Assembly (NCBI RefSeq): GCF_005048225.1
Contig: NZ_SUNI01000009.1
Coordinates: 1 to 64,000, forward strand
From: Paracoccus gahaiensis
GTDB lineage: Bacteria; Pseudomonadota; Alphaproteobacteria; Rhodobacterales; Rhodobacteraceae
Length of the DNA stretch: 64,000 nucleotides
Direction: 5' to 3'
Shown: positions 35,710-45,024 of the stretch, piece by piece
Layout of the letters: the number at the start of each line of letters is the position of its first letter
How positions within the stretch are numbered: the first letter of the stretch is position 1
Notes under the pieces: model-generated
What the model was told of the DNA's origin: nothing
Database searches by the model: none
The model's input: the letters and a program-made list of their open reading frames with translations, nothing else
Translations under genes and position numbers: made by a program

Positions 35710-35853
35710 ATGACCAACAAGATCGCCATTGCCCTGCTGCTGCTGATCGTTGCCACCTTTGCCGTGGACCAGATCTGGCTGGGGGGCACGCTGCCGCTGC
35801 TGGCGGCCAAGACCATGGCGCAATTCATCGAATATCTCAGCTTCTGGCGCTGA
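35710..35853 (+). CDS. 47-residue membrane protein
   Basis: GGAGG lies seven bases before ATG 35710. The product has one membrane helix near its N-terminus (IAIALLLLIVATFAVDQIWLGG) and a short amphipathic end (AKTMAQFIEYLSFW). It is too small for most gene finders. Position between fliG and gap and the good ribosome site support it as real. I do not know its function. Confidence 0.65.
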   Translation: MTNKIAIALLLLIVATFAVDQIWLGGTLPLLAAKTMAQFIEYLSFWR

Positions 35854-35957
35854 CCCCGCCCCCCCTCCGTTAGCGCTGGACAGGCGTTCGGCGTTTGCAT
35901 CGTGTCTGCGGCCACGCTAGACAACAGGCAACCATCACCTGTTCAAGAGGGATTTCC

Positions 35958-36959
35958 ATGGCAGTCAAGGTCGCCATCAACGGCTTCGGTCGGATCGGCC
36001 GCAACGTCCTGCGCGCAATCATCGAATCGGGCCGCACCGATATCGAGGTCGTTGCGATCAACGATCTGGGCCCGGTCGAGACCAACGCCCACCTGCTGCG
36101 CTATGACAGTGTGCATGGCCGCTTTCCGGCCACGGTGACGGTGGACGGGTCCTCGATCGACGTGGGCCGCGGCCCGATCCAGGTCACCGCGATCCGCAAC
36201 CCGGCCGAGCTGCCTTGGGGCGATGTCGATGTGGTCATGGAATGCACCGGCCTCTTCACCTCCAAGGAGAAGGTGCAGGCGCATCTGTCCACGGGCGCCA
36301 AGCGGGTGCTGATCTCGGCGCCGGGCGAGGATGCGGACAAGACCATCGTCTATGGCGTGAACCACGACACGCTGACCAAGGACGATCTGGTCGTCTCGAA
36401 TGCCAGCTGCACGACGAACTGCCTGTCGCCGGTGGCCAAGGTGCTGAACGACACGATCGGCATCGATCGCGGCTTCATGACCACGATCCACAGCTATACC
36501 GGCGACCAGCCGACGCTGGACACGATGCACAAGGACCTGTACCGCGCCCGCGCCGCAGCCCTGTCGATGATCCCGACCTCGACCGGGGCCGCCAAGGCCG
36601 TGGGTCTGGTCCTGCCGGAACTCAAGGGCAAGCTGGACGGCGTGGCCATTCGCGTGCCGACGCCCAACGTCTCGGTCGTCGATCTGGTCTTCGAGGCCAG
36701 CCGCGACACCTCGGTGGCCGAGATCAACGCCGCCATCAAGGCCGCCGCCGACGGCCCGCTGAAGGGCGTCCTGGGCTATACCGAGGAATCGCTGGTCTCG
36801 TCGGACTTCAACCACGATCCGCATTCCTCGATCTTCCACATGGACCAGACCAAGGTCATGGAGGGCCGCATGGTCCGCATCCTGACCTGGTACGACAACG
36901 AATGGGGCTTCTCGAACCGCATGTCCGACACCGCCGTGGCGATGGGCAAGCTGATCTGA
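35958..36959 (+). CDS. gap: Glyceraldehyde-3-phosphate dehydrogenase
   Basis: This 333-residue type I GAPDH has the NAD motif [16 protein letters not shown], the catalytic Cys in [17 protein letters not shown], the His in IHSYTGDQ, and the C-terminal [12 protein letters not shown]. It converts glyceraldehyde-3-phosphate to 1,3-bisphosphoglycerate. Asp in AINDLG at the adenosine pocket points to NAD use. AGAGGGA lies before ATG 35958 and a terminator follows. Confidence 0.97.
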   Translation: MAVKVAINGFGRIGRNVLRAIIESGRTDIEVVAINDLGPVETNAHLLRYDSVHGRFPATVTVDGSSIDVGRGPIQVTAIRNPAELPWGDVDVVMECTGLFTSKEKVQAHLSTGAKRVLISAPGEDADKTIVYGVNHDTLTKDDLVVSNASCTTNCLSPVAKVLNDTIGIDRGFMTTIHSYTGDQPTLDTMHKDLYRARAAALSMIPTSTGAAKAVGLVLPELKGKLDGVAIRVPTPNVSVVDLVFEASRDTSVAEINAAIKAAADGPLKGVLGYTEESLVSSDFNHDPHSSIFHMDQTKVMEGRMVRILTWYDNEWGFSNRMSDTAVAMGKLI

Positions 36960-36978
36960 TCCTCGACGATCGACGGCA

Positions 36979-37010
36979 AAGGCCCCCGTGCATCCGCGCG
37001 GGGGCCTTTC
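36979..37010. terminator. Two-way terminator between gap and SDR gene
   Basis: AAAGGCCCCCG (36979-36989) and CGGGGGCCTTT (37000-37010) form a perfect 11-bp stem; T-runs are at both ends when read on each strand, fitting the convergent genes. Confidence 0.85.
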
Positions 37011-37032
37011 TGCATCCTGCGGACCGGGGGGA

Positions 37033-37785
37033 TCACTCCTCGTAGATCATCCGCACACCCATCCCGCCATCGACGACGAAGCGCTGGCCGGTGATGAAGC
37101 CCGCCTCCTCCGAGGCGAGCCAGACCACCAGCCCCGCGATATCCTCGACCCGACCGACCCGGCCCACCGGATGCTGGTCTCGGTCGCGGGCCGAATGGGC
37201 GGGGTCGCTGCGGTTCGCGGATTTCTGCCAGGGCCCGGTCTCGATCCAGCCGGGCAGGATGCAGTTCGCGCGCACCTCGGGGCCCAGGCTGACCGCCAAG
37301 GCATGGGTCATCGCGACCAAGGCGCCCTTGGCGGCGGCATAGGCCTCGCAATCGGGTTCGGATTGCAGCGCGCGGGTCGAGGCCATGGTGATCAGGCTGC
37401 CCTTGGCCTTGCGCAGCAGCGGCAGCAGGGCGCGGGTGGTCAGGAAGGCGCCGGTCACATGGCTGTCCTGCCAGCGGCGCCAGTCCTGCAGGGACAGATC
37501 CTCCAGCGGGCCGCTGACCGGATCGGCGATGCCGGCATTCGACACCAGAAGGGTCAGGCCGTCTGGTCCCGCCCATTCGGCGACCGCGCGGCTGCCTTCG
37601 GCGACCTGCGCCTCGTCGCCCACATCGACCGTGCAGCACAGCAGATCGGGATCGGCGGCGGCGACTTCGTTCAGCGCCTCGGCGTCCAGATCGAAGACGG
37701 CAACCCGCCAGCCATCGGCCCGCAGGCGCGTGACGATGCCCCGGCCGATGCCTTGGGCGCCACCGGTGATCAGGGCCGTCTTCAT
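37033..37785 (-). CDS. Short-chain dehydrogenase/reductase
   Basis: The 250-residue SDR has TALITGGAQGIGRGI (cofactor loop), LVSNAG, the Ser in TMASTRALQSEPD, the YAAAKGAL catalytic Tyr/Lys and the PGWIETG loop. AVFDLD with Asp after the second strand favours NAD. The substrate is unknown. ATG 37785 has AAGGA eight bases upstream; the first ATG at 37794 is too close to it. Confidence 0.9.
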   Translation of the reverse strand: MKTALITGGAQGIGRGIVTRLRADGWRVAVFDLDAEALNEVAAADPDLLCCTVDVGDEAQVAEGSRAVAEWAGPDGLTLLVSNAGIADPVSGPLEDLSLQDWRRWQDSHVTGAFLTTRALLPLLRKAKGSLITMASTRALQSEPDCEAYAAAKGALVAMTHALAVSLGPEVRANCILPGWIETGPWQKSANRSDPAHSARDRDQHPVGRVGRVEDIAGLVVWLASEEAGFITGQRFVVDGGMGVRMIYEE

Positions 37786-37831
37786 CGTGCGCATCCTTGA
37801 AGGCGCCGCCCCTTGGCGGGGGAGGCAAGGC

Positions 37832-38134
37832 TCATTTGACCAGCGTCAGGCGCCGCGAATTGGCCCGGGTGCGACGCCCATAGGGCCGCAGGCCCGCCGA
37901 CAGCATCCGCTCGGTGCTGTGCCCGCGCATGCCGGCACTGGCCATGGCATAGATCGCCTCGGACGCGGCAGCCTGTTTTTCCGCGATCATGCGGAAGGGC
38001 TCTCCGGGGGCCTGGGCCACCAGGCCCATCATGCCGGCCATGCGCATCCCGATCACCATCTGCGCCTCGATCGCCATGCGCGAGAACTGGGTCACCAGAC
38101 GTATCTGCGCCGCAGGAAGAATCATGGGGTTCAT
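37832..38134 (-). CDS. Small Rhodobacteraceae protein often labelled antifreeze-like, perhaps phasin-related
   Basis: This 100-residue protein has a helical, Met- and Ala-rich first half (MNPMILPAAQIRLVTQFSRM, VIGMRMAGMMGL) and a very basic C-terminus (RPYGRRTRANSRRLTLVK). It resembles small Rhodobacteraceae proteins carried in databases under the misleading name antifreeze protein. Composition recalls phasins, so an amphipathic role at a polymer or membrane surface is a guess. TAGGA precedes ATG 38134. It is divergent from pyrC. Confidence 0.6.
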   Translation of the reverse strand: MNPMILPAAQIRLVTQFSRMAIEAQMVIGMRMAGMMGLVAQAPGEPFRMIAEKQAAASEAIYAMASAGMRGHSTERMLSAGLRPYGRRTRANSRRLTLVK

Positions 38135-38291
38135 TGCAAATCCTACTTTATGGTGCCCGAACAATTGTCGCGCGACAGAGCCAGCATGATGCCGGGCTCT
38201 TGATCGGACAACAAGAACATCGCACCAGAGTTCCGGAAATCGGCCCAACGCAACTTGGCAATCGACCCCTGCCATGTATAGAGGCAGGTTC

Positions 38292-39335
38292 ATGACACAG
38301 ACGTTGACTCTCCGCCGACCGGACGACTGGCACTTGCATCTGCGCGATGGCGCGATGCTGACCGCTGTCGCTCCGCAGTCCGCAGGCTTCGGCCGCGCGA
38401 TCATCATGCCCAATCTGGTGCCCCCGGTCACGACCGGCGCGCAGGCGGCCGCCTATCGCGACCGCATCCGCGCCGCCCTGCCGGCCGGTGCGGCGCTGGA
38501 CCCGCAGATGACGCTGTATCTGACCGACACGACCGATCCGGCGGATGTGATCGCGGCCTTTCGCGCCGGCATCATTCGGGCGGTGAAGCTCTATCCGGCC
38601 GGCGCCACCACCAACAGCGCCTCGGGCGTGACCGACTTCGACCGCGTGCGCCCGGTGCTGGAGGCGTTGGCCGAGGCCGGCGTGACGCTGTGCGTGCATG
38701 GCGAGGTGACCGATCCGGCGGTGGACATCTTCGACCGCGAGGCCGTGTTCATCGACAGCGTGCTGGACCCCCTGCGTCGCAAGGTCCCGGGCCTGCGGGT
38801 GGTGATGGAGCATATCACCACCTCCCAGGGCGTGGCCTATGCCCGCGCGGGCGGCGACGATCTGGCCGCGACCATCACCACGCATCACCTGGTCATCAAC
38901 CGCAATGCGATCCTCGCGGGCGGCATCCGGCCCCATTACTACTGCCTGCCGGTCGCCAAGCGCGAGGAGCACCGGCTGGCCCTGCGCGAGGCCGCGACCA
39001 GCGGCGAGGCGCGGTTCTTCCTCGGCACCGACAGCGCGCCTCATACCGATGCCGCGAAGCTTCAGCCCTGCGGCTGCGCGGGCTGCTTCACGGCGCCCAA
39101 CACCCTGTCGATCCTGGCGCAGGTGTTCCAGGACGACGGCGCGCTGGACCGGCTGGAAGCCTTCACCAGCCTGAACGGCGCCGCCTTCTATCGCCTGCCC
39201 CCGAACGAGGACCGGATCCGCCTGACCCGCCGCGACAGGCCCGCCCCCTACCCCACCCACATCACCGCAGGCGACGAGACGGTCACCGTCTTCGACCCCG
39301 GCTTTCCCCTGCACTGGCATCTGGAGGACGCATGA
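38292..39335 (+). CDS. pyrC: Dihydroorotase, PyrC type II
   Basis: This 347-residue class II dihydroorotase has the metal-binding [10 protein letters not shown] at the N-terminus, the carboxylated lysine in [13 protein letters not shown], histidines in LCVHGEV and VMEHITT, and the metal Asp in [10 protein letters not shown]. It closes carbamoyl-aspartate to dihydroorotate in pyrimidine synthesis. GAGG before ATG 38292. The stop overlaps pyrE by four bases. Confidence 0.96.
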   Translation: MTQTLTLRRPDDWHLHLRDGAMLTAVAPQSAGFGRAIIMPNLVPPVTTGAQAAAYRDRIRAALPAGAALDPQMTLYLTDTTDPADVIAAFRAGIIRAVKLYPAGATTNSASGVTDFDRVRPVLEALAEAGVTLCVHGEVTDPAVDIFDREAVFIDSVLDPLRRKVPGLRVVMEHITTSQGVAYARAGGDDLAATITTHHLVINRNAILAGGIRPHYYCLPVAKREEHRLALREAATSGEARFFLGTDSAPHTDAAKLQPCGCAGCFTAPNTLSILAQVFQDDGALDRLEAFTSLNGAAFYRLPPNEDRIRLTRRDRPAPYPTHITAGDETVTVFDPGFPLHWHLEDA

Positions 39336-40003
39336 GCCTGACCTTTCCCGCCCGCGACGAGATCGCCCGCCTCACCGCCCGGATGCTGCTGGAGATCAAA
39401 GCGGTCGATTTCAATGCCGCTCAGCCCTTCACCTATGCCTCGGGGCTCAAGGGCCCGACCTATGTCGATTGCCGCCGCATCATCAGCTTTCCCCGCGTCC
39501 GCGCCACGCTGATGGACTTCCTGGCCGCGACCGTGCTGCGCGACGCGGGCTTCGAGGCCTTCGACAATGTCGCGGGCGGCGAGACCGCCGGCATCCCCTT
39601 CGGCGCGATGGTGGCGGAACGCTTGGGCCTGCCGATGACCTATGTGCGCAAGAAGCCGAAAGGCTATGGCCGCAATGCCCGGATCGAAGGCGTCATGACC
39701 GAGGGCCAGCGCGTGTTGCTGGTCGAGGATCTGACCACGGATGGCGGCAGCAAGCTGTCCTTCGTCGATGCGATCCGCGAGACGGGGGCCACCTGCGCCC
39801 ATACGGCGGTGATCTTCTCCTACGGCATCTTCCCCGAGACCACCGGGCGGCTGGCCGATCACGGCGTGACGCTGCATCACCTCTGCACCTGGTGGGACGT
39901 GCTGGCCGAAGCGCGGGCGCAGGCCAGCTTCGACGCGGCCACGCTGGCCGAGGTTCAGGCCTTCCTGACCGATCCCCGGGCATGGCAGGCGGCAAACGGC
40001 TGA
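39332..40003 (+). CDS. pyrE: Orotate phosphoribosyltransferase
   Basis: This 223-residue enzyme converts orotate to OMP. The PRPP-binding loop is [17 protein letters not shown], and [19 protein letters not shown] holds the catalytic lysine loop. The N-terminal [17 protein letters not shown] matches the alphaproteobacterial form. It forms an operon with pyrC. Confidence 0.96.
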   Translation: MSLTFPARDEIARLTARMLLEIKAVDFNAAQPFTYASGLKGPTYVDCRRIISFPRVRATLMDFLAATVLRDAGFEAFDNVAGGETAGIPFGAMVAERLGLPMTYVRKKPKGYGRNARIEGVMTEGQRVLLVEDLTTDGGSKLSFVDAIRETGATCAHTAVIFSYGIFPETTGRLADHGVTLHHLCTWWDVLAEARAQASFDAATLAEVQAFLTDPRAWQAANG

Positions 40004-40010
40004 GCGCCGC

Positions 40011-40030
40011 TTATCCACAGCCTGTCCACA
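40011..40030. promoter_or_regulatory. Two DnaA boxes upstream of dnaB
   Basis: TTATCCACA (40011-40019) is a perfect consensus DnaA box; CTGTCCACA (40022-40030) is a close variant in the same orientation, starting 11 bases later, one helical turn. They lie about 100 bases ahead of dnaB. Confidence 0.7.
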
Positions 40031-40121
40031 GATCCATGCACCGAAAACCGGGGGCGGGCGATTTCAACGTGCCACCCTTTGCGCTAGGCTGGCCCGAACC
40101 AGAAGAAAGACAGGCAGAGAC

Positions 40122-41609
40122 ATGACAGGCTTGCGCGTGATCATCCCCGGCCAGACCGAGGGCGCCGAGGACAAGCAGGCGATCCCCTTCTCGCTGGAGG
40201 CCGAGCAGCAATTGCTGGGCGCCCTGCTGACGAACAACGACGTCTTCGACCGCGTCAGCCAGATCATCAAGTCCGAGCATTTCTACCACCCCGTCCACGC
40301 CCGCATCTTCGACATCTGCGCCGAACGCATCCGCCGCAACGCGCTGGCGAGCCCGGTCACGATCAAGGCCTTCCTCGACAATGATGACGGGCTGAAGGAG
40401 CTGGGCGGCCCCGCCTATCTGGCCCGCATGGCCGCCTCGGCGATCAGCGCCTATGCCGCGCGCGACTATGCCCAGATGATCCGCGAATTCGCCCTGCGCC
40501 GCGAGCTGATGCTGCTGGGCCAGGACATCTCGGCCCGCGCCTCGACCGTCGAGGTGGGCGACGATGCCGAGGAGCAGATCAAGGCCGCCGAACAGACGCT
40601 GTACAAATTGGGCGAGGCCGGCACCGCCGAACGCGGTTTCCAATCCTTCCTGAAAGCCGTGACCGGCGCCGTGCAGGTGGCCAATGCCGCCTATCAGCGC
40701 GACGGCAAGCTGTCCGGCATCTCGACCGGGCTGATCGACCTGGACGGCAAGATGGGCGGGTTGAACAATTCCGACCTGATCATCCTGGCCGGGCGCCCCT
40801 CGATGGGCAAGACCGCTCTGGCCACCAACATCGCCTTCAACATCGCCAAATGCCACAAGCTGGGCGAAAAGCCCGACGGCACCCAAGGCTCGGTCGAGGG
40901 CGGGGTCGTGGGCTTCTTCAGCCTCGAGATGTCCGCCGAACAGCTGGCCGCGCGCATCCTGTCCGAGGCCGCCGAGGTGCCAAGCGAACGCATCCGTTCG
41001 GGCAACATGGACGAGGGCGAGTTCCGCCGCTTCGTCGAGGCCGCGCATGCGCTGCAGAACTGCCCCCTCTTCATCGACGACACGCCGGCCTTGCCGATCA
41101 ACCAGCTGGCCGCCCGGGCGCGGAAACTCAAGCGGACCCACGGGCTGGACGTGCTGATCGTCGACTACCTGCAGCTGCTGAAGGCCGCCACCGCCAAGGA
41201 CAGCCGCGTGAACGAGGTCAGCGAGATCACGCAGGGCCTCAAGGCCGTCGCCAAGGAACTCAACATCCCGGTCATCGCCCTGTCGCAGCTGTCGCGTCAG
41301 GTCGAGAACCGCGAGGACAAGCGCCCGCAGCTCTCGGACCTGCGCGAATCCGGCTCGATCGAGCAGGACGCCGACATCGTGATGTTCGTCTTCCGCGAGG
41401 AATATTACAAGGAACGCGAAAAGCCCTCGGACAGCGACCTCGACGCCATGGCCCGCTGGCAGCAGGTGATGGAGAACGTGCATGGCAAGGCCGAGGTGAT
41501 CCTGGGCAAGCAGCGCCACGGCCCCATCGGCACGGTGGAACTGGCCTTCGAGGGCCAGTTCACCCGCTTCGGCAACCTGGCCCGCGATCGCCAGACCCAG
41601 TGGGACTGA
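40122..41609 (+). CDS. dnaB: Replicative DNA helicase
   Basis: This 495-residue DnaB has an N-terminal helical domain (PFSLEAEQQLLGALLTNNDVF), a linker and a RecA-like ATPase domain with Walker A LAGRPSMGKTALA, FFSLEMSAEQLAARIL, Walker B VLIVDYLQLL, and the late LSQLSRQVENREDKRPQLSD region with the arginine-finger segment. It unwinds DNA at the replication fork. No intein interrupts the loops that often carry one. Two DnaA boxes lie upstream. Confidence 0.97.
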   Translation: MTGLRVIIPGQTEGAEDKQAIPFSLEAEQQLLGALLTNNDVFDRVSQIIKSEHFYHPVHARIFDICAERIRRNALASPVTIKAFLDNDDGLKELGGPAYLARMAASAISAYAARDYAQMIREFALRRELMLLGQDISARASTVEVGDDAEEQIKAAEQTLYKLGEAGTAERGFQSFLKAVTGAVQVANAAYQRDGKLSGISTGLIDLDGKMGGLNNSDLIILAGRPSMGKTALATNIAFNIAKCHKLGEKPDGTQGSVEGGVVGFFSLEMSAEQLAARILSEAAEVPSERIRSGNMDEGEFRRFVEAAHALQNCPLFIDDTPALPINQLAARARKLKRTHGLDVLIVDYLQLLKAATAKDSRVNEVSEITQGLKAVAKELNIPVIALSQLSRQVENREDKRPQLSDLRESGSIEQDADIVMFVFREEYYKEREKPSDSDLDAMARWQQVMENVHGKAEVILGKQRHGPIGTVELAFEGQFTRFGNLARDRQTQWD

Positions 41610-41956
41610 GCCTGCCCGTCCCGGTCGCCACGATCGGGCTGCTGCTGGCCTCGAACGTCTTCATGACCATCGCCTGGTATGGCCATCTCAAGTTCAAGAC
41701 GGCACCGCTGGTCACGGTGATCTTCATCAGCTGGGGCATCGCCTTCTTCGAATACCTGATGCAGGTCCCCGCCAACCGCATCGGCCACGGCTATTACAGC
41801 GCCGCCCAGCTGAAGACGATCCAGGAGGTCATCAGCCTCTCGGTCTTCGCGATCTTCTCCTGGATCTATCTCGGCGAGAAACTCGGCTGGCAGCACGGCA
41901 TCGGCTTCTCGCTGATCTGCCTCGGCGCCTGGTTCATCTTCCACGACTTCGGCTGA
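41600..41956 (+). CDS. DMT-family (DUF486) small membrane protein
   Basis: This 118-residue protein with four membrane helices matches the DUF486/DMT small family: TIGLLLASNVFMTIAWYGHL, FISWGIAFFEYLMQVPANRI, and QEVISLSVFAIFSWIYLGEK. The function is unknown; it resembles half-size drug/metabolite transporters. The start is GTG 41600, inside the 3' end of dnaB, so it is translationally coupled. A TTG or CTG start nearby is possible. Confidence 0.8.
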   Translation: MGLSLPVPVATIGLLLASNVFMTIAWYGHLKFKTAPLVTVIFISWGIAFFEYLMQVPANRIGHGYYSAAQLKTIQEVISLSVFAIFSWIYLGEKLGWQHGIGFSLICLGAWFIFHDFG

Positions 41957-41975
41957 CCGCCCGCAGCCCGCCCTC

Positions 41976-42090
41976 TTTCATCTTGGCCCAAATATCCCCG
42001 CCGGAGGCCCTTCATTCGACGCCTCCCGCCGACATCCGATCCCGGCCGCGGGGGGTGCGGGGGGCCGGCCCCCCGCCGTCGCGGGACGCA
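41976..42090. repeat. Dispersed intergenic repeat, copy C, split by about 48 bases
   Basis: TTTCATCTTGGCCCAAATATCCCCG (41976-42000) matches the left part of copy A, and the G/C palindrome with CGTCGCGGGACGC (42049-42089) matches the right part. The 48 bases between are not in other copies. Confidence 0.7.
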
Positions 42091-42189
42091 AATCCGCGGC
42101 CCACTCTGGCGCCCCGCCCGGCCGCGCGCTAAGCACGGATCGCGGGCCATTCTGCAGATCATGCAAACCTCCCGCCGACAGGAGGTCTG

Positions 42190-43380
42190 ATGCTGCGCAC
42201 CCCGCCCCATATGCTGACGCTGGTCGCGCTGTCCGGCGTCTCGGCCCTGTCGATGAACGTGTTCCTGCCCTCGCTGCCCGGCATGGCCCGCGATTTCGGC
42301 GTGGATTATGGCGTCATGCAGCTGTCGGTCTCGGCCTATATCGGGGCCAGCGCGGTGCTTCAGCTTCTGGGCGGTCCGCTCAGCGACCGGTTCGGGCGCA
42401 GGCCCGTGGTCATCTGGGGACTCATAGGCTTCCTCTTGGCCACCATCGGCACGCTTCTGGCGACGACCGCGACGACCTTCCTGGTCTTCCGCCTGCTGCA
42501 ATCGGTCATCACCGTCTGCATGCTGGTGCCCCGCGCCGTGGTCCGCGATCTCTACGAGGGCGACCAGGCGGCCTCGATGCTGGGCTATGTCACGATGGGC
42601 ATGGCGGTCGTGCCGATGATGGCCCCGGTCTTCGGCGGGGTGCTGGACGAGGCCTTCGGCTGGCAGGCCAATTTCGCCCTGATGGGACTTCTGGGCATCG
42701 CGGTCCTCGTCCTCGCCTTCCGCGACATGGGAGAGACGGTGCGCGGCGGCGGCCTGCCTTTGCGCCAGCAATGGGCCAGCTATCCGATCCTCGCCCGCTC
42801 GCATCGGTTCTGGGGCTATTGTCTGGCGGCGACGCTGTCCTCGGGGGCGTTCTTCGCCTATCTGGGCGGCGCGCCCTTCGTCGGGGATCAGGTCTTCGGC
42901 CTGACCCCGGCGCAGGTCGGCTACTGGTTCGCGGCGCCCTCGATCGGCTATGTGACCGGCAATTTCCTGTCGGCACGCTATTCGCCGCGCCTCGGGCTGA
43001 ACCGGATGATCCTGTTCGGGGCGATCACCTGCGTGGTGGGCCTGTCGCTGGCCCTGCTGGCGGATCTGTCCGGCCTCGTGCGACCGCTGATCTTCTTCGG
43101 CGCCATCGCGATGATGGGCCTGGGCAACGGCATGGTGCTGCCCAATGCCACCTCGGGCATGATGAGCGTGCGTCCCGAGCTGGCGGGCACGGCCTCCGGC
43201 CTTGGCGGCGCGCTGGCGGTGGGTGGCGGCGCGGCCCTGTCGGCGCTGGCCGGCAACTTGCTGCAGCCCGGCAGCGGGGCCACGCCGCTGCTGGTCATCA
43301 TGGCGGCCTCGGCCTTCGGATCGCTGCTGGCCATCGCATGGGTCTATCGGCGCGAGGCGCAGGTGCTGCGCCAGGGCTGA
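42190..43380 (+). CDS. Bcr/CflA-type MFS drug efflux transporter (second copy)
   Basis: This 396-residue MFS protein has about twelve helices, GGPLSDRFGRRPVVIWG as the MFS loop and LVPRAVVRDLYEGDQAASML as the Bcr/CflA helix 4 segment. It is a diverged homologue of the protein at 17738, with different ends and loops. Expected to export drugs by proton exchange. AGGAGG precedes ATG 42190. Unlike the first copy it has no palindrome upstream. Confidence 0.9.
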   Translation: MLRTPPHMLTLVALSGVSALSMNVFLPSLPGMARDFGVDYGVMQLSVSAYIGASAVLQLLGGPLSDRFGRRPVVIWGLIGFLLATIGTLLATTATTFLVFRLLQSVITVCMLVPRAVVRDLYEGDQAASMLGYVTMGMAVVPMMAPVFGGVLDEAFGWQANFALMGLLGIAVLVLAFRDMGETVRGGGLPLRQQWASYPILARSHRFWGYCLAATLSSGAFFAYLGGAPFVGDQVFGLTPAQVGYWFAAPSIGYVTGNFLSARYSPRLGLNRMILFGAITCVVGLSLALLADLSGLVRPLIFFGAIAMMGLGNGMVLPNATSGMMSVRPELAGTASGLGGALAVGGGAALSALAGNLLQPGSGATPLLVIMAASAFGSLLAIAWVYRREAQVLRQG

Positions 43381-43398
43381 CCCCCTTGCCCCACAGGC

Positions 43399-43427
43399 TT
43401 TGCAACGGCTAGGACAGGGTTTGCAAA
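43399..43427. promoter_or_regulatory. TTTGCAA / TTTGCAAA pair, likely ScfR autoregulatory site
   Basis: TTTGCAA (43399-43405) and TTTGCAAA (43420-43427) lie 13-41 bases before the regulator start. PccR and related short-chain fatty acyl regulators are reported to bind TTTGCAAA-type elements. Confidence 0.65.
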
Positions 43428-43439
43428 GGGAGGGGCGCC

Positions 43440-44837
43440 ATGGCCACGCAAAAGATCTATGCCGGCAGTGCGCTCCGCGAAACCCGGTCGCGCGCCGTCC
43501 TGACGCAACGCCGCTTTGCCGAGAGGCTGGGGGTGTCCCTGCCCTATCTCTCGCAGATGGAAAACAACCACCGCCCCATCAGCGCGGGCGTGCTGCTGCG
43601 CCTGGCGCAGGAATTCGGCACCGACCTGACGACGCTGGCGGCGGGCGACGCCGAACGCATGGTCATCGACATGCAGGAGGCGCTGGCCGATCCCCTCTTC
43701 GACGGCACCCCGCCGCTGGCCGACCTGCGCCTGGCCGCGACCAATGCCCCGGCGCTGGCCCGGGCCTTCCTGGATCTCTACCGCGCGCATCGCGAGGGGC
43801 AGGAGCGGCTGGCCGCCCTGGACGAGGCGATCGGGGCGGCCAGCCAGAACAGCCTGTCGACGCCTTGGGAGGAGGTGCGCGACTTCTTCCACTATTGCGA
43901 TAATTACATCGACGCCGTGGACCGCGCCGCCGAGCGCTTTGCCTGCCCCGAAGGGCAGCGCGGCGATCCCTGGCTGCTGGCCAGCGCCGCCCTGGCCGAT
44001 CGGGGCATCCGGGTGCAGCTGACCGAACTGCCCGCAGCCGCCGTCTTTCGCCGCGATGGCGACCGGCTGCTGGTCAACCGCGCCGCCGAGGCCCCCACCC
44101 GTCTGTTCCAGCTGCTGCATCTGGTCGCGCTGGAGCATCAGGGCGATCTGCTGGAGGCGACGCTGGATCTGGCCCGCTTCCGGAGCCCCACCGCGCGGCA
44201 GATCGCCCGGTTGGGGCTGGCCAACTATTTCGCCGGGGCCGCGCTGATGCCCTATCGCCCCTTTCTGGCCGCCGCCCAGGCCGAGCGCCACGATCTGGAA
44301 CGGCTGGCCCATCTGTTCGGCGCCTCGCTGGAGCAGGTGGCGCACCGGCTGTCGACGCTGCAGCGGCCCGGCGCCAAGGGGGTGCCGCTGTTCTTCGTGC
44401 GCGTCGATCAGGCCGGCACCATCACCAAGCGCCATTCCGCCACCCGCCTGCAATTCGCGCGCTTCGGCGGCGCCTGCCCGCTGTGGAACGTGCACCAGGC
44501 CTTCGAGCAGCCGGGCCGGTTCCTGCGCCAGCTGGCCGAGACGCCCGATGGGGTGCGCTATCTGCTGCTGGCGCGCGACGTGTCCAAACATCCTGGTGCC
44601 TTCAATGCGCCCGTGCGCCGCTTTGCCATCGGGCTGGGGGTCGAGGTCGCCCATGCGACGGGCATGGTCTATGCCGACGGGCTGGACCTGACCCGACCCC
44701 GGGCCTTCGAGCCGATCGGAATTTCCTGCCGGATCTGCCCGCGCCGCGACTGCCACCAGCGATCCGTGCCGCCGATCGACCGGGCGCTGCGCATTCCGCA
44801 GGACCGGAACGGGCCGCTCCCCTATGAAATCGCGTAA
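43440..44837 (+). CDS. Short-chain fatty acyl transcriptional regulator (ScfR/PccR type)
   Basis: The 465-residue protein has an N-terminal XRE helix-turn-helix (LTQRRFAERLGVSLPYLSQM), a middle ImmA/IrrE-like domain (HLVALEHQGDLLEATLDLAR; the metalloprotease HExxH is degenerate) and the C-terminal ScfR domain with the conserved cysteine cluster ISCRICPRRDCHQRS. Relatives (PccR of Rhodobacter, RamB, MccR) sense acyl-CoAs and control propionate or acetate metabolism. The site pair just upstream points to autoregulation, and mmsA nearby is a candidate target. Confidence 0.88.
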   Translation: MATQKIYAGSALRETRSRAVLTQRRFAERLGVSLPYLSQMENNHRPISAGVLLRLAQEFGTDLTTLAAGDAERMVIDMQEALADPLFDGTPPLADLRLAATNAPALARAFLDLYRAHREGQERLAALDEAIGAASQNSLSTPWEEVRDFFHYCDNYIDAVDRAAERFACPEGQRGDPWLLASAALADRGIRVQLTELPAAAVFRRDGDRLLVNRAAEAPTRLFQLLHLVALEHQGDLLEATLDLARFRSPTARQIARLGLANYFAGAALMPYRPFLAAAQAERHDLERLAHLFGASLEQVAHRLSTLQRPGAKGVPLFFVRVDQAGTITKRHSATRLQFARFGGACPLWNVHQAFEQPGRFLRQLAETPDGVRYLLLARDVSKHPGAFNAPVRRFAIGLGVEVAHATGMVYADGLDLTRPRAFEPIGISCRICPRRDCHQRSVPPIDRALRIPQDRNGPLPYEIA

Positions 44838-45024
44838 CTAATTACAATTAGCTCATTTAATTCGGCGGATCCCCGCCGAGCGAGGCAGGGTTCCGCCAAT
44901 GCGGGGAACCCTGCGCGTGCGTCCCGTTGCCAAGAAGGCACGCCTGCTGTTTACCCAAGGGCGAACGGAACCAACGCGCCACCGACCCAGAAACAGGCGT
45001 GCTTTCGGGGGACAATATCGGACA

